NCBI RefSeq assembly: GCF_030063475.1
Contig: NZ_JASIRT010000007.1
Span: forward strand, 62,001-126,000
DNA from: Roseomonas sp. E05
GTDB lineage: Bacteria > Pseudomonadota > Alphaproteobacteria > Acetobacterales > Acetobacteraceae
Length of the DNA: 64,000 bases
Reading direction: 5' to 3'
A program made the translations under genes and the position numbers. The notes under the pieces are model-generated. The model saw only the letters and a list, made by a program, of their open reading frames with translations. It did no database searches and was not told the DNA's origin. Each line of letters starts with the position of its first letter. Position 1 is the first letter of the stretch. This document shows positions 25,319 through 34,385 of the stretch, piece after piece.

Positions 25319-25452
25319 GGGCCTGGTTCCCCCTCGCCGACTCTCCGGGCCCGGCGATCTTAGGCGCAAAGGGGAGGCTTGTTGACCCCGCCCCCTCGGG
25401 CCGCTCCGCTCCGGGCTTTGCATGAACGGGCCGGTCGGCATAACCTCGCGGG
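25319..25452. promoter_or_regulatory. Divergent intergenic region, PLP enzyme operon / GNAT gene
   Basis: These 134 bp separate two divergent starts and must hold the promoter of the six-gene minus-strand cassette. No consensus boxes or operator repeat were recognised. Confidence 0.4.
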
Positions 25453-25920
25453 ATGCAACAGGTTATCTTCCGGCCGGCGCGGCGCTCCGATCTCCCGGCC
25501 ATCGTCGCCCTGCTGGCGGAAGATGCTCTAGGCAGCCAGCGGGAAGTCGTGAGCACACCGCCGGACCCGCGCTACCTGTCGGCGTTCGAGGCCATCGCCG
25601 CCGACCCGAACCAGATGCTGGCGGTCGCGGATGAGGGGGAGGAGGTGACAGGCACCCTGCAGATCTCCTTCCTCCCGGGGCTCGCCCGCAAGGGAGCTTG
25701 GCGCGGACAGATCGAAGCGGTCCGGGTTGCCGCATCGCGGCGCGGCAGCGGCCTCGGCCAGCGCATGCTCGCCTGGGCGGTCGCGGAATGCCGGGCGCGC
25801 GGCTGCGGCCTGGTCCAGCTCACCTCCGACAAGAGCCGCACCGACGCACATCGTTTCTATGAGAGGCTGGGTTTCCTCGCCAGCCACGAGGGCTACAAAC
25901 TAGCCCTGCCGCCCGCCTGA
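25453..25920 (+). CDS. GNAT-family N-acetyltransferase
   Basis: The protein has 155 residues. It starts with IFRPARRSDLPAIVALLAED, the usual GNAT first strand and helix. The acetyl-CoA pyrophosphate loop is VRVAASRRGSGLGQRMLAWAV (R-x2-G-x-G/A form), and the last motif is TSDKSRTDAHRFYERLGF. The acceptor is unknown. ATG 25453 is divergent from the PLP-enzyme operon. Confidence 0.93.
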   Translation: MQQVIFRPARRSDLPAIVALLAEDALGSQREVVSTPPDPRYLSAFEAIAADPNQMLAVADEGEEVTGTLQISFLPGLARKGAWRGQIEAVRVAASRRGSGLGQRMLAWAVAECRARGCGLVQLTSDKSRTDAHRFYERLGFLASHEGYKLALPPA

Positions 25921-26059
25921 ACCTGCCATCCCGGGCGGAAGGCATGGCACAGGACCGGGCTGGAAGGAATGAACCGCATGATGGCACAACCGCCTGCCGC
26001 CGGTCCCGACCGGTGCTGATATCCCCGGAACGGACCCGTACCGCGAAGTTCGCACCCCA

Positions 26060-28009
26060 ATGACACCAGGCACGCCACTTTCCGCGGCCAACACCTACGA
26101 ACTGCTCGTCCAGGCGGTGGTGGACTACGCCATCTTCATGCTCGACCCGGAAGGGTATGTCATGAGCTGGAATCCGGGCGCCCGGCGGCTCAAGGGCTAC
26201 ACGACCGAGGAGATCATCGGCGCGCATTTCTCGCGCTTCTACACGGCGGAGGACAAGGCCGCCGGGCTTCCCCGGCGGGCGCTGGAAACCGCCGCACGGG
26301 AAGGCCGCTTCGCCGCCGAGGGCTGGCGCTGCCGCAAGGACGGGAGCCACTTCTGGGCGATGGTGGTCATCGACCCCATCCTGCAGGATGGCCGGCTGAT
26401 CGGATTCGCCAAGATCACGCGTGACATGACCGCGCAGCACCAGGCGCAACTGGCGGCCCTGGAGAGCGAGCGGAGCTTCCGCCTGCTGGTGCAGGGCGTG
26501 ACTGACTACGCCATCTACATGCTCAGCCCCGAGGGCTGCGTCACCAGCTGGAATGCCGGCGCCGAACGCATCAAGGGCTATTCCGCCGCCGAGATCATCG
26601 GCCGGCACTTCTCCCGTTTCTACATGCCAGAGGACGTCAGCGCCGGCATGCCCTGGCGGGCGCTCGACATCGCCCGGCGCGAGGGGCGCTACGAGGCCGA
26701 GGCCTGGCGGCGGCGAAAGGACGGCACCCGCTTCTGGGCCAGCGTGGTGATCGACGCCATCCGCGAGAACGGCAAGCTGATCGGCTTCGCCAAGATCACC
26801 CGCGACCTCACCGAGCGGCGCGAGACGCAGCTGCAACTGGAGCAGTCCCGCGAACAGCTCTTCCAGGCGCAGAAGATGGAATCGCTCGGCCAGCTCACCG
26901 GCGGGCTGGCGCATGACTTCAACAACCTGCTGACCGGCATCATGGGCAGCCTGGAACTGCTGCAGACGCAGGTGGCGCGCGGCCAGACCCAGAATCTCGA
27001 GCGCTTCATCTCCTCCGCGCAGGGCGCCGCCTCGCGCGCGGCGGCGCTCACGCACCGGCTGCTCGCCTTCGCGCGGCGGCAGACGCTCGACCCGAAGCCG
27101 ATCGATCCGAACCGCCTGGTTGCCGGCATGGAAGACCTGGTGCGGCACACAGTCGGGCCGGCGATCGAGCTGCGCTTCGAGCTGGCGCCCGACCTCTGGC
27201 CGACGCGGTGCGACCCGAACCAGCTCGAGAACGCCCTCCTCAACCTCTGCATCAACGCCCGCGATGCCATGCCCGACGGCGGAAGGCTGACTCTCAGGAC
27301 CGCCACCACCATCCTCGACGCGCAGCCTGCGCGGGAGTGCGACATGCAGCCCGGCGAGTATGTCGCGATCCGCGTCGCCGATACCGGCACCGGCATGAGT
27401 CCGGAGACCCTCCAGCGTGCCTTCGACCCGTTCTTCACCACCAAGCCGCTGGGGCAGGGCACAGGGCTCGGGCTTTCCATGATCTATGGATTCGCCCGGC
27501 AGTCGGGCGGCCAGGTGCGGATTGCCTCGGAGCGGGGCGTCGGCACGGAGGTCTGCATCTATCTGCCCCGGCATCGGGGACAGGTGGAGGAGGGAGAAAC
27601 GGAGCCCCGCCGGCCCAAGGCGCCGTCCTGGACGGAGGGGGGCAAGCGGGTCCTGGTGGTGGACGACGAGCCAACCGTCCGTATGCTGGCCAGTGAGGTG
27701 CTGAAGGAGCTGGGCCATGCGGCCGTGGAGGCGACCAACGCGGCTTCCGGCCTGCAGATGCTGCAATCCGACCCTGGCATCGATCTGCTGGTCACCGATG
27801 TCGGCCTGCCCGGTGGCATGAACGGACGCCAGCTGGCCGATGCGGCCCGCCAGATCCACCCGGAGCTGCGCGTACTGTTCATCACCGGCTATGCGGAGAA
27901 CGCAACGCTCAGCAAGGGCACCCTGGAACCCGGCATGCACGTCCTGGTCAAGCCCTTCACGATGGAGGCGCTGGCCGAGCGCATCGTGGACATCCTCTCG
28001 GAGCACTGA
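26060..28009 (+). CDS. Hybrid sensor histidine kinase (PAS-PAS-HisKA-HATPase-REC)
   Basis: The protein has 649 residues and no membrane segment. PAS1 is at about residues 11-125 and PAS2 at 140-255. The two are close duplicates: each contains a DYAI-x-ML start, SWNxGAxRxKGY, EIIGxHFSRFY and LIGFAKITRD. The HisKA helix has His285 in GGLAHDFNNLLTGIMG. The ATPase domain shows the N-box NALLNLCINARDAM, the G1 box VADTGTGMS and GTGLGLSMIYGF. A receiver domain (about 530-649) carries the phospho-acceptor Asp580 (LVTDVGLPGG) and the conserved Lys of LVKPFT. The architecture fits cytoplasmic oxygen- or light-type sensing that ends in an internal phosphorelay; no downstream regulator is adjacent. Confidence 0.94.
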   Translation: MTPGTPLSAANTYELLVQAVVDYAIFMLDPEGYVMSWNPGARRLKGYTTEEIIGAHFSRFYTAEDKAAGLPRRALETAAREGRFAAEGWRCRKDGSHFWAMVVIDPILQDGRLIGFAKITRDMTAQHQAQLAALESERSFRLLVQGVTDYAIYMLSPEGCVTSWNAGAERIKGYSAAEIIGRHFSRFYMPEDVSAGMPWRALDIARREGRYEAEAWRRRKDGTRFWASVVIDAIRENGKLIGFAKITRDLTERRETQLQLEQSREQLFQAQKMESLGQLTGGLAHDFNNLLTGIMGSLELLQTQVARGQTQNLERFISSAQGAASRAAALTHRLLAFARRQTLDPKPIDPNRLVAGMEDLVRHTVGPAIELRFELAPDLWPTRCDPNQLENALLNLCINARDAMPDGGRLTLRTATTILDAQPARECDMQPGEYVAIRVADTGTGMSPETLQRAFDPFFTTKPLGQGTGLGLSMIYGFARQSGGQVRIASERGVGTEVCIYLPRHRGQVEEGETEPRRPKAPSWTEGGKRVLVVDDEPTVRMLASEVLKELGHAAVEATNAASGLQMLQSDPGIDLLVTDVGLPGGMNGRQLADAARQIHPELRVLFITGYAENATLSKGTLEPGMHVLVKPFTMEALAERIVDILSEH

Positions 28010-28030
28010 CGGAGCGCGGCCGCGCATCCC

Positions 28031-28996
28031 TCAGCGGGCGGCGCTCCGGCCGTCGCGCTGCGCCCGGCCGGCCGCGGCGGCACGCCGGCCGCCGGCCGGC
28101 CGAACGCCATAGGGCGCCAGCCCCGCGGTGAGGCGGGCCAGAAAGTGCCTGGCCAGCAGCGCCAGTGGCCGCCCAGGCGGCGCCAGCACATGAATGTGGA
28201 AGACCGTCGTCGGCGTCAGGCGCAGCATCGCCGCCCGCCCGGCCTGCCCGGCGGCGGAGACCGGGTCGCTCACCGCGAAGCCGAGCCCCGCCGCGGCCAT
28301 GGCGCAGGCGGCCTGGGCGTTCTGCGTCTCCGCCACCATCCGGCGCGTCACGCCATGGCGCTCGAACAGCTCGTCCACCAGGTGGCGCAGCCGGTACTGG
28401 CGGCCGAGCGAGATGCAGGGCTCGCCCTCCAGCTCGCGCGGCGTGGCCTCGCGCCGGCCGGCGAGGCGGTGGCCGGGCGGCAGCACCAGCACCGCCGGCA
28501 TGCGGAAGGGTGCCGCCACCTCCAGCGGCGCCAGGCCGGGCAGCGGCAGCGTGAAGCCCAGCTCCACCTGGCCGCCCCGCACAAGTTCCACCACCTCATG
28601 CGAGCTGGCGACCGTCAGCGACAGGCGCGGCTGCCCATGGGCCGCGGCGAATTCCGCCAGCAGGCGCGGCAGCAGCTCCGTTCCGAGCAGCGGCAGGCTG
28701 GCGATGCGCAACTCGCCGACGCCGGTGCTGCGCATGTCATTCGCCACCTGATCCACCCGGCGTGCCGCGGCAAAGAGCCCCTCCACCTCGGTCGCGAAGC
28801 GCTGCGCCTCGGGTGTCGGGCGCAGACGGCGGCGGGTGCGGTCGAACAGCACGAGATCCGTCTCGTCCTCCAGAGCGCGCAGCAGCTTGGTGACGGCGGG
28901 CTGGGAGAGCGACAGCATTTCCGCCGCCGCGCCCACCGAGCCGGCGTGCAGGACGGCCAGGAAGGCCTCAAGCTGGCGGAGACGGGCAGGCGTCAT
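28031..28996 (-). CDS. LysR-family transcriptional regulator
   Basis: The protein has 321 residues. The N-terminal winged helix-turn-helix is LRQLEAFLAVLHAGSVGAAAEMLSLSQPAVTKLLRALEDE. The co-inducer domain follows from about residue 90 (GELRIASLPLLGTELLPRLLAEF). Start ATG 28996 gives the canonical first helix; a longer frame upstream is not conserved. It is divergent from the receptor gene at 29193 across 196 bp and so probably controls that operon, and itself. The C-terminal 30 residues are Arg/Ala-rich and unusually long. Confidence 0.93.
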   Translation of the reverse strand: MTPARLRQLEAFLAVLHAGSVGAAAEMLSLSQPAVTKLLRALEDETDLVLFDRTRRRLRPTPEAQRFATEVEGLFAAARRVDQVANDMRSTGVGELRIASLPLLGTELLPRLLAEFAAAHGQPRLSLTVASSHEVVELVRGGQVELGFTLPLPGLAPLEVAAPFRMPAVLVLPPGHRLAGRREATPRELEGEPCISLGRQYRLRHLVDELFERHGVTRRMVAETQNAQAACAMAAAGLGFAVSDPVSAAGQAGRAAMLRLTPTTVFHIHVLAPPGRPLALLARHFLARLTAGLAPYGVRPAGGRRAAAAGRAQRDGRSAAR

Positions 28997-29192
28997 GCGA
29001 CGGAACTTCGCTACCAAAAGGAATGAAACCGGGAGAATTATGCATTTGCCCCACCGCGGCAACGGATGCCAGCCTGTGAGGGACCGGGCGGGACGGGAGC
29101 CTGAATGGCACGCCACACGGACGGCCGCGCCTTGCGCGGACGGCACAGATGCCACGCCCTTCCCGCCGGCACAGGGTGAGCAAGGATCTGGG
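28997..29192. promoter_or_regulatory. LysR/importer divergent control region
   Basis: The region between the LysR gene and the operon start holds TTC-N11-GAA at 29007-29023, which fits the T-N11-A interrupted dyad of LysR-type sites, and a small AT-rich patch (GAGAATTATGCATTTG, about 29033-29048) suitable for a promoter. AAGGA (29182-29186) is the ribosome binding site of the receptor gene. Confidence 0.45.
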
Positions 29193-30242
29193 ATGATGAG
29201 AAAAGCGCTCCTGGCAGCGGCCTCGCTGCTTGGCCTGATGGCCGCTCCGCAACTGGCCGGCTCCGCGCTGGCGCAGCAGCGCCTGGTGGTCGCCGCCTAT
29301 GGCGGCAGCTACGAGAAGGTGATGCGGGAGCAGGTGATCCCGCCCTTCGAGAAGGCCAACAACGTCCAGGTCGACTACCTGGCCGGCAACTCGACCGACA
29401 GCCTGGCGAAGCTGCAGGCGCAGAAGGGCAACCAGCAGATCGGCGTCGTCGTGCTCGATGACGGGCCGATGTACCAGGCGATCAGCCTGGGCTTCTGTCA
29501 GCAGGTGACGGACAAGGCGGCGCAGGACGCGCTCTACCCGATCGCCGTGCTCGGCGGCGGCAAGGCGCTGGGCACCGGCTTCGGCTATACCGGCCTCGCC
29601 TGGAACGAGAAGCTGTTCAAGGAGCGCAACCTGCCGGCGCCGACGAGCTGGAAGGACCTGGAGCGCGCCGACCTGGAGCAGCGCGTCTCGATTCCCGGCA
29701 TCGACAACACCTATGGCGTGCACACGCTCGTCATGATGGCGCGCATCAATGGCGGCTCGGAGAAGGCCATCGACCCCGGCTTCCGTGCGATGCGGGAGAA
29801 GGTGAACCCGAACGTGCTCGCCTATGAGAGCAGCCCGGGCAAGATGAGCGAGATGTTCCAGTCCGGCGAGATCTGGATGGCCGTCTGGGGCTCCTCCCGC
29901 GCGCGCGCCATGCAACTCGCCGGCTTCCCGATGGGCTTCATCGCCCCCAAGGAAGGCGGCGTGGCGCTGATGACGGCGACCTGCGCCGTGGAGGGCAGCC
30001 CGAACCCCGAGCTGGCGCAGAAATTCGTCTCCCACCTCGTTTCGCCGGAGGTGGAGGCGATCTTCTCCAAGGAGTACGGTTCCGGCCCGACCAACCGCAA
30101 CGCCAAGCTGCCGCCGGAGGTGGCCAGCCAGGTCATCTACGGCGAGGAGCAGGTGAAGAAGCTGGTCGCCATGGACTGGGAGACCATCAACGCCAACCGG
30201 ATGGACTGGACGCGCCGCTGGCAGCGCGAGGTGGAACGCTGA
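29193..30242 (+). CDS. Polyamine-type ABC transporter substrate-binding protein (PotD/F-like)
   Basis: The protein has 349 residues. ATG 29193 lies 6 bases after AAGGA. Signal peptide: MRKALLAAASLLGLMAAPQLAGSALAQQ. The mature start LVVAAYGGSYEKVMREQVIPPFEKANNVQVDYL is typical of family-1/8 receptors for spermidine/putrescine and related amines. FGYTGLAWNEKLFKERNLPAPTSW is another hallmark. It heads a seven-gene operon with ATPase, two permeases and a three-part flavoenzyme, and probably binds the amine or imino acid that the flavoenzyme oxidises. Confidence 0.94.
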   Translation: MMRKALLAAASLLGLMAAPQLAGSALAQQRLVVAAYGGSYEKVMREQVIPPFEKANNVQVDYLAGNSTDSLAKLQAQKGNQQIGVVVLDDGPMYQAISLGFCQQVTDKAAQDALYPIAVLGGGKALGTGFGYTGLAWNEKLFKERNLPAPTSWKDLERADLEQRVSIPGIDNTYGVHTLVMMARINGGSEKAIDPGFRAMREKVNPNVLAYESSPGKMSEMFQSGEIWMAVWGSSRARAMQLAGFPMGFIAPKEGGVALMTATCAVEGSPNPELAQKFVSHLVSPEVEAIFSKEYGSGPTNRNAKLPPEVASQVIYGEEQVKKLVAMDWETINANRMDWTRRWQREVER

Positions 30243-30244
30243 GC

Positions 30245-31306
30245 GTGACGACCGCTTCCACCAGCGACTTCCTGGTGCTGGACGGGGTGGCCAAGAGCTA
30301 CGGCCCCGTCCAGGCGGTGCATGACGTCTCGGTGCGGGTGGCCCAGGGCGAGTTCCTGGGCCTGCTCGGCCCCTCCGGCTGCGGCAAGACCACCACACTG
30401 CAGATGATCGCCGGCTTCGAGACGCCGACCGCCGGGCGCATCCTGCTGGAAGGGCGAGAGCTCGCCGGCATCCCGGCCAGCAGGCGCAATATCGGACTGG
30501 TCTTCCAGTCCTATGCGCTGTTCCCGCACATGACGGTGGCGGAGAACGTCGCCTTCGGGCTGGAGATGCGCCGCGTGCCGAAGCCCGAGCGGCGGGCGCG
30601 CGTCGCCCGCGCGCTGGACCTCGTGCACCTCACGCATCTCGCCGACCGCTTTCCCCGGCAGATGTCGGGTGGCCAGCAGCAGCGCGTGGCGCTGGCCCGC
30701 GCCCTGGTGATCGAGCCGCGCCTGCTGCTGCTCGACGAGCCGCTCTCCAACCTCGACGCCAAGCTGCGCGAGGAGATGCAGGTGGAGCTGCGCGAGGTGC
30801 AGCGGCGCGTCGGCGTCACCACCATCCTCGTCACGCATGACCAGCAGGAGGCCATGGCGCTCTGCGACCGCGTCGCCGTCATGCAGGGCGGGCGCATCGT
30901 GCAGATCGACGCGCCCTGGCGCGCCTATGACGCGCCGGCCGATCCCTTCGTGGCCGACTTCCTCGGCCGCTCGAACCGGCTCCTGGCACGGATCGACGGC
31001 ACGACCGCCGAGATTGCCGGCCATCGCTTCCCCCTCCCCGAGCCGCTGGCCGCGCTGCGCGGCGAGGTGGCGCTGGCGATCCGCCCGGAGCGGCTGCGCA
31101 TCCTCCCCGCCGGCCAGCCCGGCCTGCCCGGCACCGTGCATTCGCGCGTGTTTCTCGGCGGCTTCTGGCTGGTGCGGGTGGAGACCCCCTGCGGCGACAT
31201 GCTGGTGACGGTGCAGAACACCGGCACGCCCCCCGCCGAGGAAGGTGCCGCCGTGGCGCTGGACTGGGACGCGCACAGCCTGCGGCGGCTGGAGGCGGCG
31301 GCATGA
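30245..31306 (+). CDS. Polyamine-type ABC transporter ATP-binding protein (PotA-like)
   Basis: The protein has 353 residues, starting with GTG two bases after the receptor stop. Walker A is GPSGCGKTT, the signature is [17 protein letters not shown], Walker B is LLLLDEPLSNLDAKLRE and the switch is LVTHDQQEA. A C-terminal TOBE-type domain (about 275-350; EVALAIRPERLRIL, VHSRVFLGGFWLVRVET) marks the PotA/MalK-like subclass. Its stop overlaps the next start (ATGA at 31303). Confidence 0.95.
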   Translation: MTTASTSDFLVLDGVAKSYGPVQAVHDVSVRVAQGEFLGLLGPSGCGKTTTLQMIAGFETPTAGRILLEGRELAGIPASRRNIGLVFQSYALFPHMTVAENVAFGLEMRRVPKPERRARVARALDLVHLTHLADRFPRQMSGGQQQRVALARALVIEPRLLLLDEPLSNLDAKLREEMQVELREVQRRVGVTTILVTHDQQEAMALCDRVAVMQGGRIVQIDAPWRAYDAPADPFVADFLGRSNRLLARIDGTTAEIAGHRFPLPEPLAALRGEVALAIRPERLRILPAGQPGLPGTVHSRVFLGGFWLVRVETPCGDMLVTVQNTGTPPAEEGAAVALDWDAHSLRRLEAAA

Positions 31307-32166
31307 GCGCCTCCCGCTTCGCTCCCGCCGCGCTCGCGGCGCCGGCGGTGCTGGCGCTGGGCGTGGCGCTGCTGCTGCCGCTGGCCGGCATCGTGCTGCT
31401 CAGCTTCCAGGGCTTCGATTTCGAGAAGGGCATCATCCCGCGCTGGGATCTCGCCAACTACGCCTCCCTCGCCACCGACTCCCTGTTCCTGGAGGCGCTG
31501 GCGCGGACCTTCCGCATCGCGGTGGTCGTCACCGTCATCTGCCTTGCCATCGGCGTGCCGGAGGCCTGGATCATCCACCGCATGCCGCCGCGCTGGCGCG
31601 GGCTGATGCTGCTGGTGGTGGTCGGTCCGCTGCTGGTCTCGGTGGTGGTGCGCACCTTCGGCTGGATGGTGCTGCTCGGCGGCAACGGGCTGATCAACCA
31701 GGCGCTGCGGGCGCTCGACGTGCCCGGCGCGCCCTTCCGCATGATGTTCACCGAGTTCGCCATCATCCTCGGCCTGGTGCATGTCATGGTGCCGCTGGTG
31801 GTGCTGGCGGTCTGGGCCAGCCTGGGGCGGCTCGACCCCGCCCTCGCCCGTGCCGCCGAAAGCCTCGGCGCCGGGCGCCTCACCGCCTTCCGCCGGGTGG
31901 TGCTGCCCAACATCATGCCGGGCATCCTGGCCGGCGCGCTGATGGTCTTTTGCCTGTCCGCCTCCGCCTTCGCCACGCCGGCCATGCTCGGGGGGCGCCG
32001 CCTGAAGGTGGTCTCCAGCATGACCTATACGGAGTTCCTGAACACGCTGAACTGGCCGCTCGGCGCCGCCATCGCCGTGCTGCTGCTGCTCGCCATCCTC
32101 GCCGTGACGCTGCTCTGGACGCGCTTCGTCGAGCGCCGCGCGCTGCGCCGCCTGGGAGTGGGCTGA
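31303..32166 (+). CDS. Polyamine-type ABC transporter permease (PotB-like)
   Basis: The protein has 287 residues and about six membrane segments (first: LAAPAVLALGVALLLPLAGI). The EAA loop is ARAAESLGAGRLTAFRRVVLPNIMPG. TFGWMVLLGGNGLINQALRAL is typical of PotB-like subunits. It overlaps both neighbours by 1-4 bases, which indicates translational coupling in a tightly packed operon. Confidence 0.94.
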   Translation: MSASRFAPAALAAPAVLALGVALLLPLAGIVLLSFQGFDFEKGIIPRWDLANYASLATDSLFLEALARTFRIAVVVTVICLAIGVPEAWIIHRMPPRWRGLMLLVVVGPLLVSVVVRTFGWMVLLGGNGLINQALRALDVPGAPFRMMFTEFAIILGLVHVMVPLVVLAVWASLGRLDPALARAAESLGAGRLTAFRRVVLPNIMPGILAGALMVFCLSASAFATPAMLGGRRLKVVSSMTYTEFLNTLNWPLGAAIAVLLLLAILAVTLLWTRFVERRALRRLGVG

Positions 32167-32975
32167 TGCCGCGCAACGACCGCAACGGCGCGCTCGCCAT
32201 CGGTTTCCACCTGCTCTTCATCGCCTTCATCCTGGCGCCGCTGGTGGTGGTGGTGCTCGTCTCCTTCACCGACAAGGGCTTCCTGGCGATGCCCTTCAGC
32301 GGCGCCTCGCTGCGCTGGTGGTGGGCGATCGGCGACAACCCGCGCTTCCTGGAGAGCTTCTGGTTCAGCCTGCAACTGGCCTTCGTCACCGCCACGCTGG
32401 CCGCGTTGGTGGCGGTGCCGGCGGCGCTGGCCATCGTGCGCTTCCGTTTCCCGGGGCGGGAGGCGCTGATGGCCCTGCTCGCCTCGCCGCTGATGATCCC
32501 GCATGTGGTGCTCGGCGTCGCCTTGCTGCGCTTCTTCGCCGGGCTCGGGCTGGTCGGCTCCTTCGTCGCGCTGGCGGCAGCGCATCTCGTCGTGGTGGTG
32601 CCCTACATGGCGCGGCTGGTGACGGCCTCGCTCGCCGGGCTCGACCCGCGCATCGAGCGCGCCGCGGAAAGCCTGGGCGCCGGCAGGTTCGCCGTGTTCC
32701 GCCGCATCACCCTGCCGCTGATCCTGCCCGGCGTCGCCGGGGGCTGGACGCTGGCCTTCATCACCAGCTTCGACGAGCTGACGGTGAGCCTCTTCCTTGC
32801 CTCGCCCAGCGCCACGCCGCTGCCGGTGCGGCTGTTCACCTATATCGACCAGATGACCGACCCGCTGGTCGCCTCCGTCTCCGCCGCGCTCATCGCGGTG
32901 ACGGCGGTGGTGCTGGTGGTATTGGACCGCTTCTACCCCATCGACCGGTTGCTGACCGGGGAGCGCCGCGCATGA
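32166..32975 (+). CDS. Polyamine-type ABC transporter permease (PotC-like)
   Basis: The protein has 269 residues. The N-terminal membrane helix is GFHLLFIAFILAPLVVVVLVSF. The EAA loop ERAAESLGAGRFAVFRRITLPLILPG is nearly identical to that of the preceding permease, as expected for the PotB/PotC heterodimer. FITSFDELTVSLFLASPSATPLPVRLFTYI is a PotC signature. The ATG shares a base with the previous stop, and the stop overlaps the flavoenzyme start (ATGA at 32972). Confidence 0.94.
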   Translation: MPRNDRNGALAIGFHLLFIAFILAPLVVVVLVSFTDKGFLAMPFSGASLRWWWAIGDNPRFLESFWFSLQLAFVTATLAALVAVPAALAIVRFRFPGREALMALLASPLMIPHVVLGVALLRFFAGLGLVGSFVALAAAHLVVVVPYMARLVTASLAGLDPRIERAAESLGAGRFAVFRRITLPLILPGVAGGWTLAFITSFDELTVSLFLASPSATPLPVRLFTYIDQMTDPLVASVSAALIAVTAVVLVVLDRFYPIDRLLTGERRA

Positions 32976-34093
32976 CACGCCAGAGTTTCGACGCCATCGT
33001 CATAGGAGGAGGGCTGGTCGGCGCCGCCATCGCCTATGGCCTGCAGCGGCAGGGCCTCGCCACCCTGCTGCTGGACGAGGGCGACATCGCCTTCCGCGCC
33101 AGCCGCGGCAATTTCGGGCTGGTCTGGGTGCAGTCGAAGGGCCTCGGCGCGCCGCATTACCAGCGCTGGACGCGCGGCTCGGCGCAGGAATGGCCGAAGC
33201 TGGCCGCGGAGCTGAAGGAGCGCACGGGCATCGGCACCGGGCTGCAGCAGCCCGGCGGCGTGCATCTCTGCCTCTCCGAGGAGGAGTTCGAGAAGCGCAC
33301 CGAGTACATGGCACGGCTGCAGCGCGAGGCCGGCAATTTCGGGCTGGAATATCGCATGATCCGCGGCGCCGAGGCGCGCGACATGCTGCCCGGCCTCGGC
33401 CCGCAGGTGGTGGGCCTGAGCTGGACGCCCTATGACGGCCACGCCAGCCCGCTCTACCTGCTGCGGGCGCTGCACAGCGGCTTCACCGAGGCCGGCGGCA
33501 CCTACCAGCCCAATGCCCGCGTCGAGAACAGCAGCGCCGCGCCGAACGACTTCAGCGTGGAGGCCGCCGGGCAGCGCTTCCGCGCGCCGCGCGTGGTGCT
33601 GGCCGCCGGGCTGGGCAACGCCGATCTCGCCCCGCGCTTCGGGCTCGAAGCCCCGGTGCGGCCCGAGCGCGGGCAGATCCTGGTCACCGAACGCACCCGG
33701 ACCGTGCTGCCCATGCCCACCACCACCATCCGGCAGACCGAGGAAGGCTCCCTGATGCTGGGCGACAGCAAGGAGGATGCCGGCTTCGACCTCGGCCAGT
33801 CGCCCGAGGTGATGCGCAAGATCGCCCGCCGGGCCGTGCTCTCCTTCCCCTGGATCGCCGAGCTCAACCTGGTTCGCGCCTGGTCGGCGCTGCGTGTCAT
33901 GGCCCCCGATGGCCTGCCGATCTACGACCAGTCCGAGCGCTTCCCCGGCGCCTTCACCGCCAATTGCCACAGCGGCGTGACGCTGGCCGGCACCCATGCC
34001 AACCGCCTGGCGCCGATGATCGCCGCCGGCGCCCTGGAGCCCGAAATGGCCCCCTTCAGCGCGAGACGCTTCGATGTTCGTTCAGCGGCCTGA
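32972..34093 (+). CDS. FAD-dependent oxidoreductase, catalytic beta subunit (OoxB/HcnC/DadA-like)
   Basis: The protein has 373 residues. The FAD Rossmann motif is FDAIVIGGGLVGAAIAYGLQRQGLATLLLDEG, followed by RASRGNFGLVWVQSKGLG. The C-terminal FAD contact is HSGVTLAGTHANRLAPMI. Proteins of this group form the catalytic subunit of heteromeric amino acid dehydrogenases such as opine oxidase, D-hydroxyproline dehydrogenase and hydrogen cyanide synthase. That assignment is strengthened by the next two genes, which encode the expected [2Fe-2S] and electron-transfer subunits. It overlaps the gene after it by 20 bases. Confidence 0.9.
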   Translation: MTRQSFDAIVIGGGLVGAAIAYGLQRQGLATLLLDEGDIAFRASRGNFGLVWVQSKGLGAPHYQRWTRGSAQEWPKLAAELKERTGIGTGLQQPGGVHLCLSEEEFEKRTEYMARLQREAGNFGLEYRMIRGAEARDMLPGLGPQVVGLSWTPYDGHASPLYLLRALHSGFTEAGGTYQPNARVENSSAAPNDFSVEAAGQRFRAPRVVLAAGLGNADLAPRFGLEAPVRPERGQILVTERTRTVLPMPTTTIRQTEEGSLMLGDSKEDAGFDLGQSPEVMRKIARRAVLSFPWIAELNLVRAWSALRVMAPDGLPIYDQSERFPGAFTANCHSGVTLAGTHANRLAPMIAAGALEPEMAPFSARRFDVRSAA

Positions 34094-34385
34094 CATCCGC
34101 CCTGCCACCGTGGAGGTGCTGGTGGACGGCGCCCCGGTCCTCGTCCCCGAGGGGGCTTCCGCCGCTGCCGCCGTGCTGCTGGCCGGCCTGTCCGCCATCC
34201 GCGAGACGCCCGTCACCGGCGCGCCGCGCCTGCCCTACTGCATGATGGGTGTCTGCTTCGACTGCCTCGCCGAGATCGACGGCGTGGCCAACCGGCAGTC
34301 CTGCATGGTGACGGTGCGGCCGGGCATGCGCATCCGCCCGCAGCACGGCGCGCGCGAGGCCTACCGCCCGGAGGACGCGGCATGA
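34074..34385 (+). CDS. [2Fe-2S] ferredoxin-like small subunit (HcnA-type)
   Basis: The protein has 103 residues. C56, C61 and C64 (YCMMGVCFDCLAEIDG) plus C77 (NRQSCMV) form the plant-type ferredoxin cluster site seen in small subunits of heteromeric amino acid oxidases. It starts inside the end of the catalytic subunit gene and its stop overlaps the next ATG (34382), so all three subunits are translationally coupled. It should transfer electrons between the two flavoproteins. Confidence 0.9.
   Translation: MFVQRPDIRPATVEVLVDGAPVLVPEGASAAAAVLLAGLSAIRETPVTGAPRLPYCMMGVCFDCLAEIDGVANRQSCMVTVRPGMRIRPQHGAREAYRPEDAA

Noticed and set aside
31245-32975. 576-codon plus-strand frame covering both permease genes
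   Set aside because: Its first two thirds are an out-of-frame reading of the PotB-like gene; only the end coincides with the true PotC-like gene.
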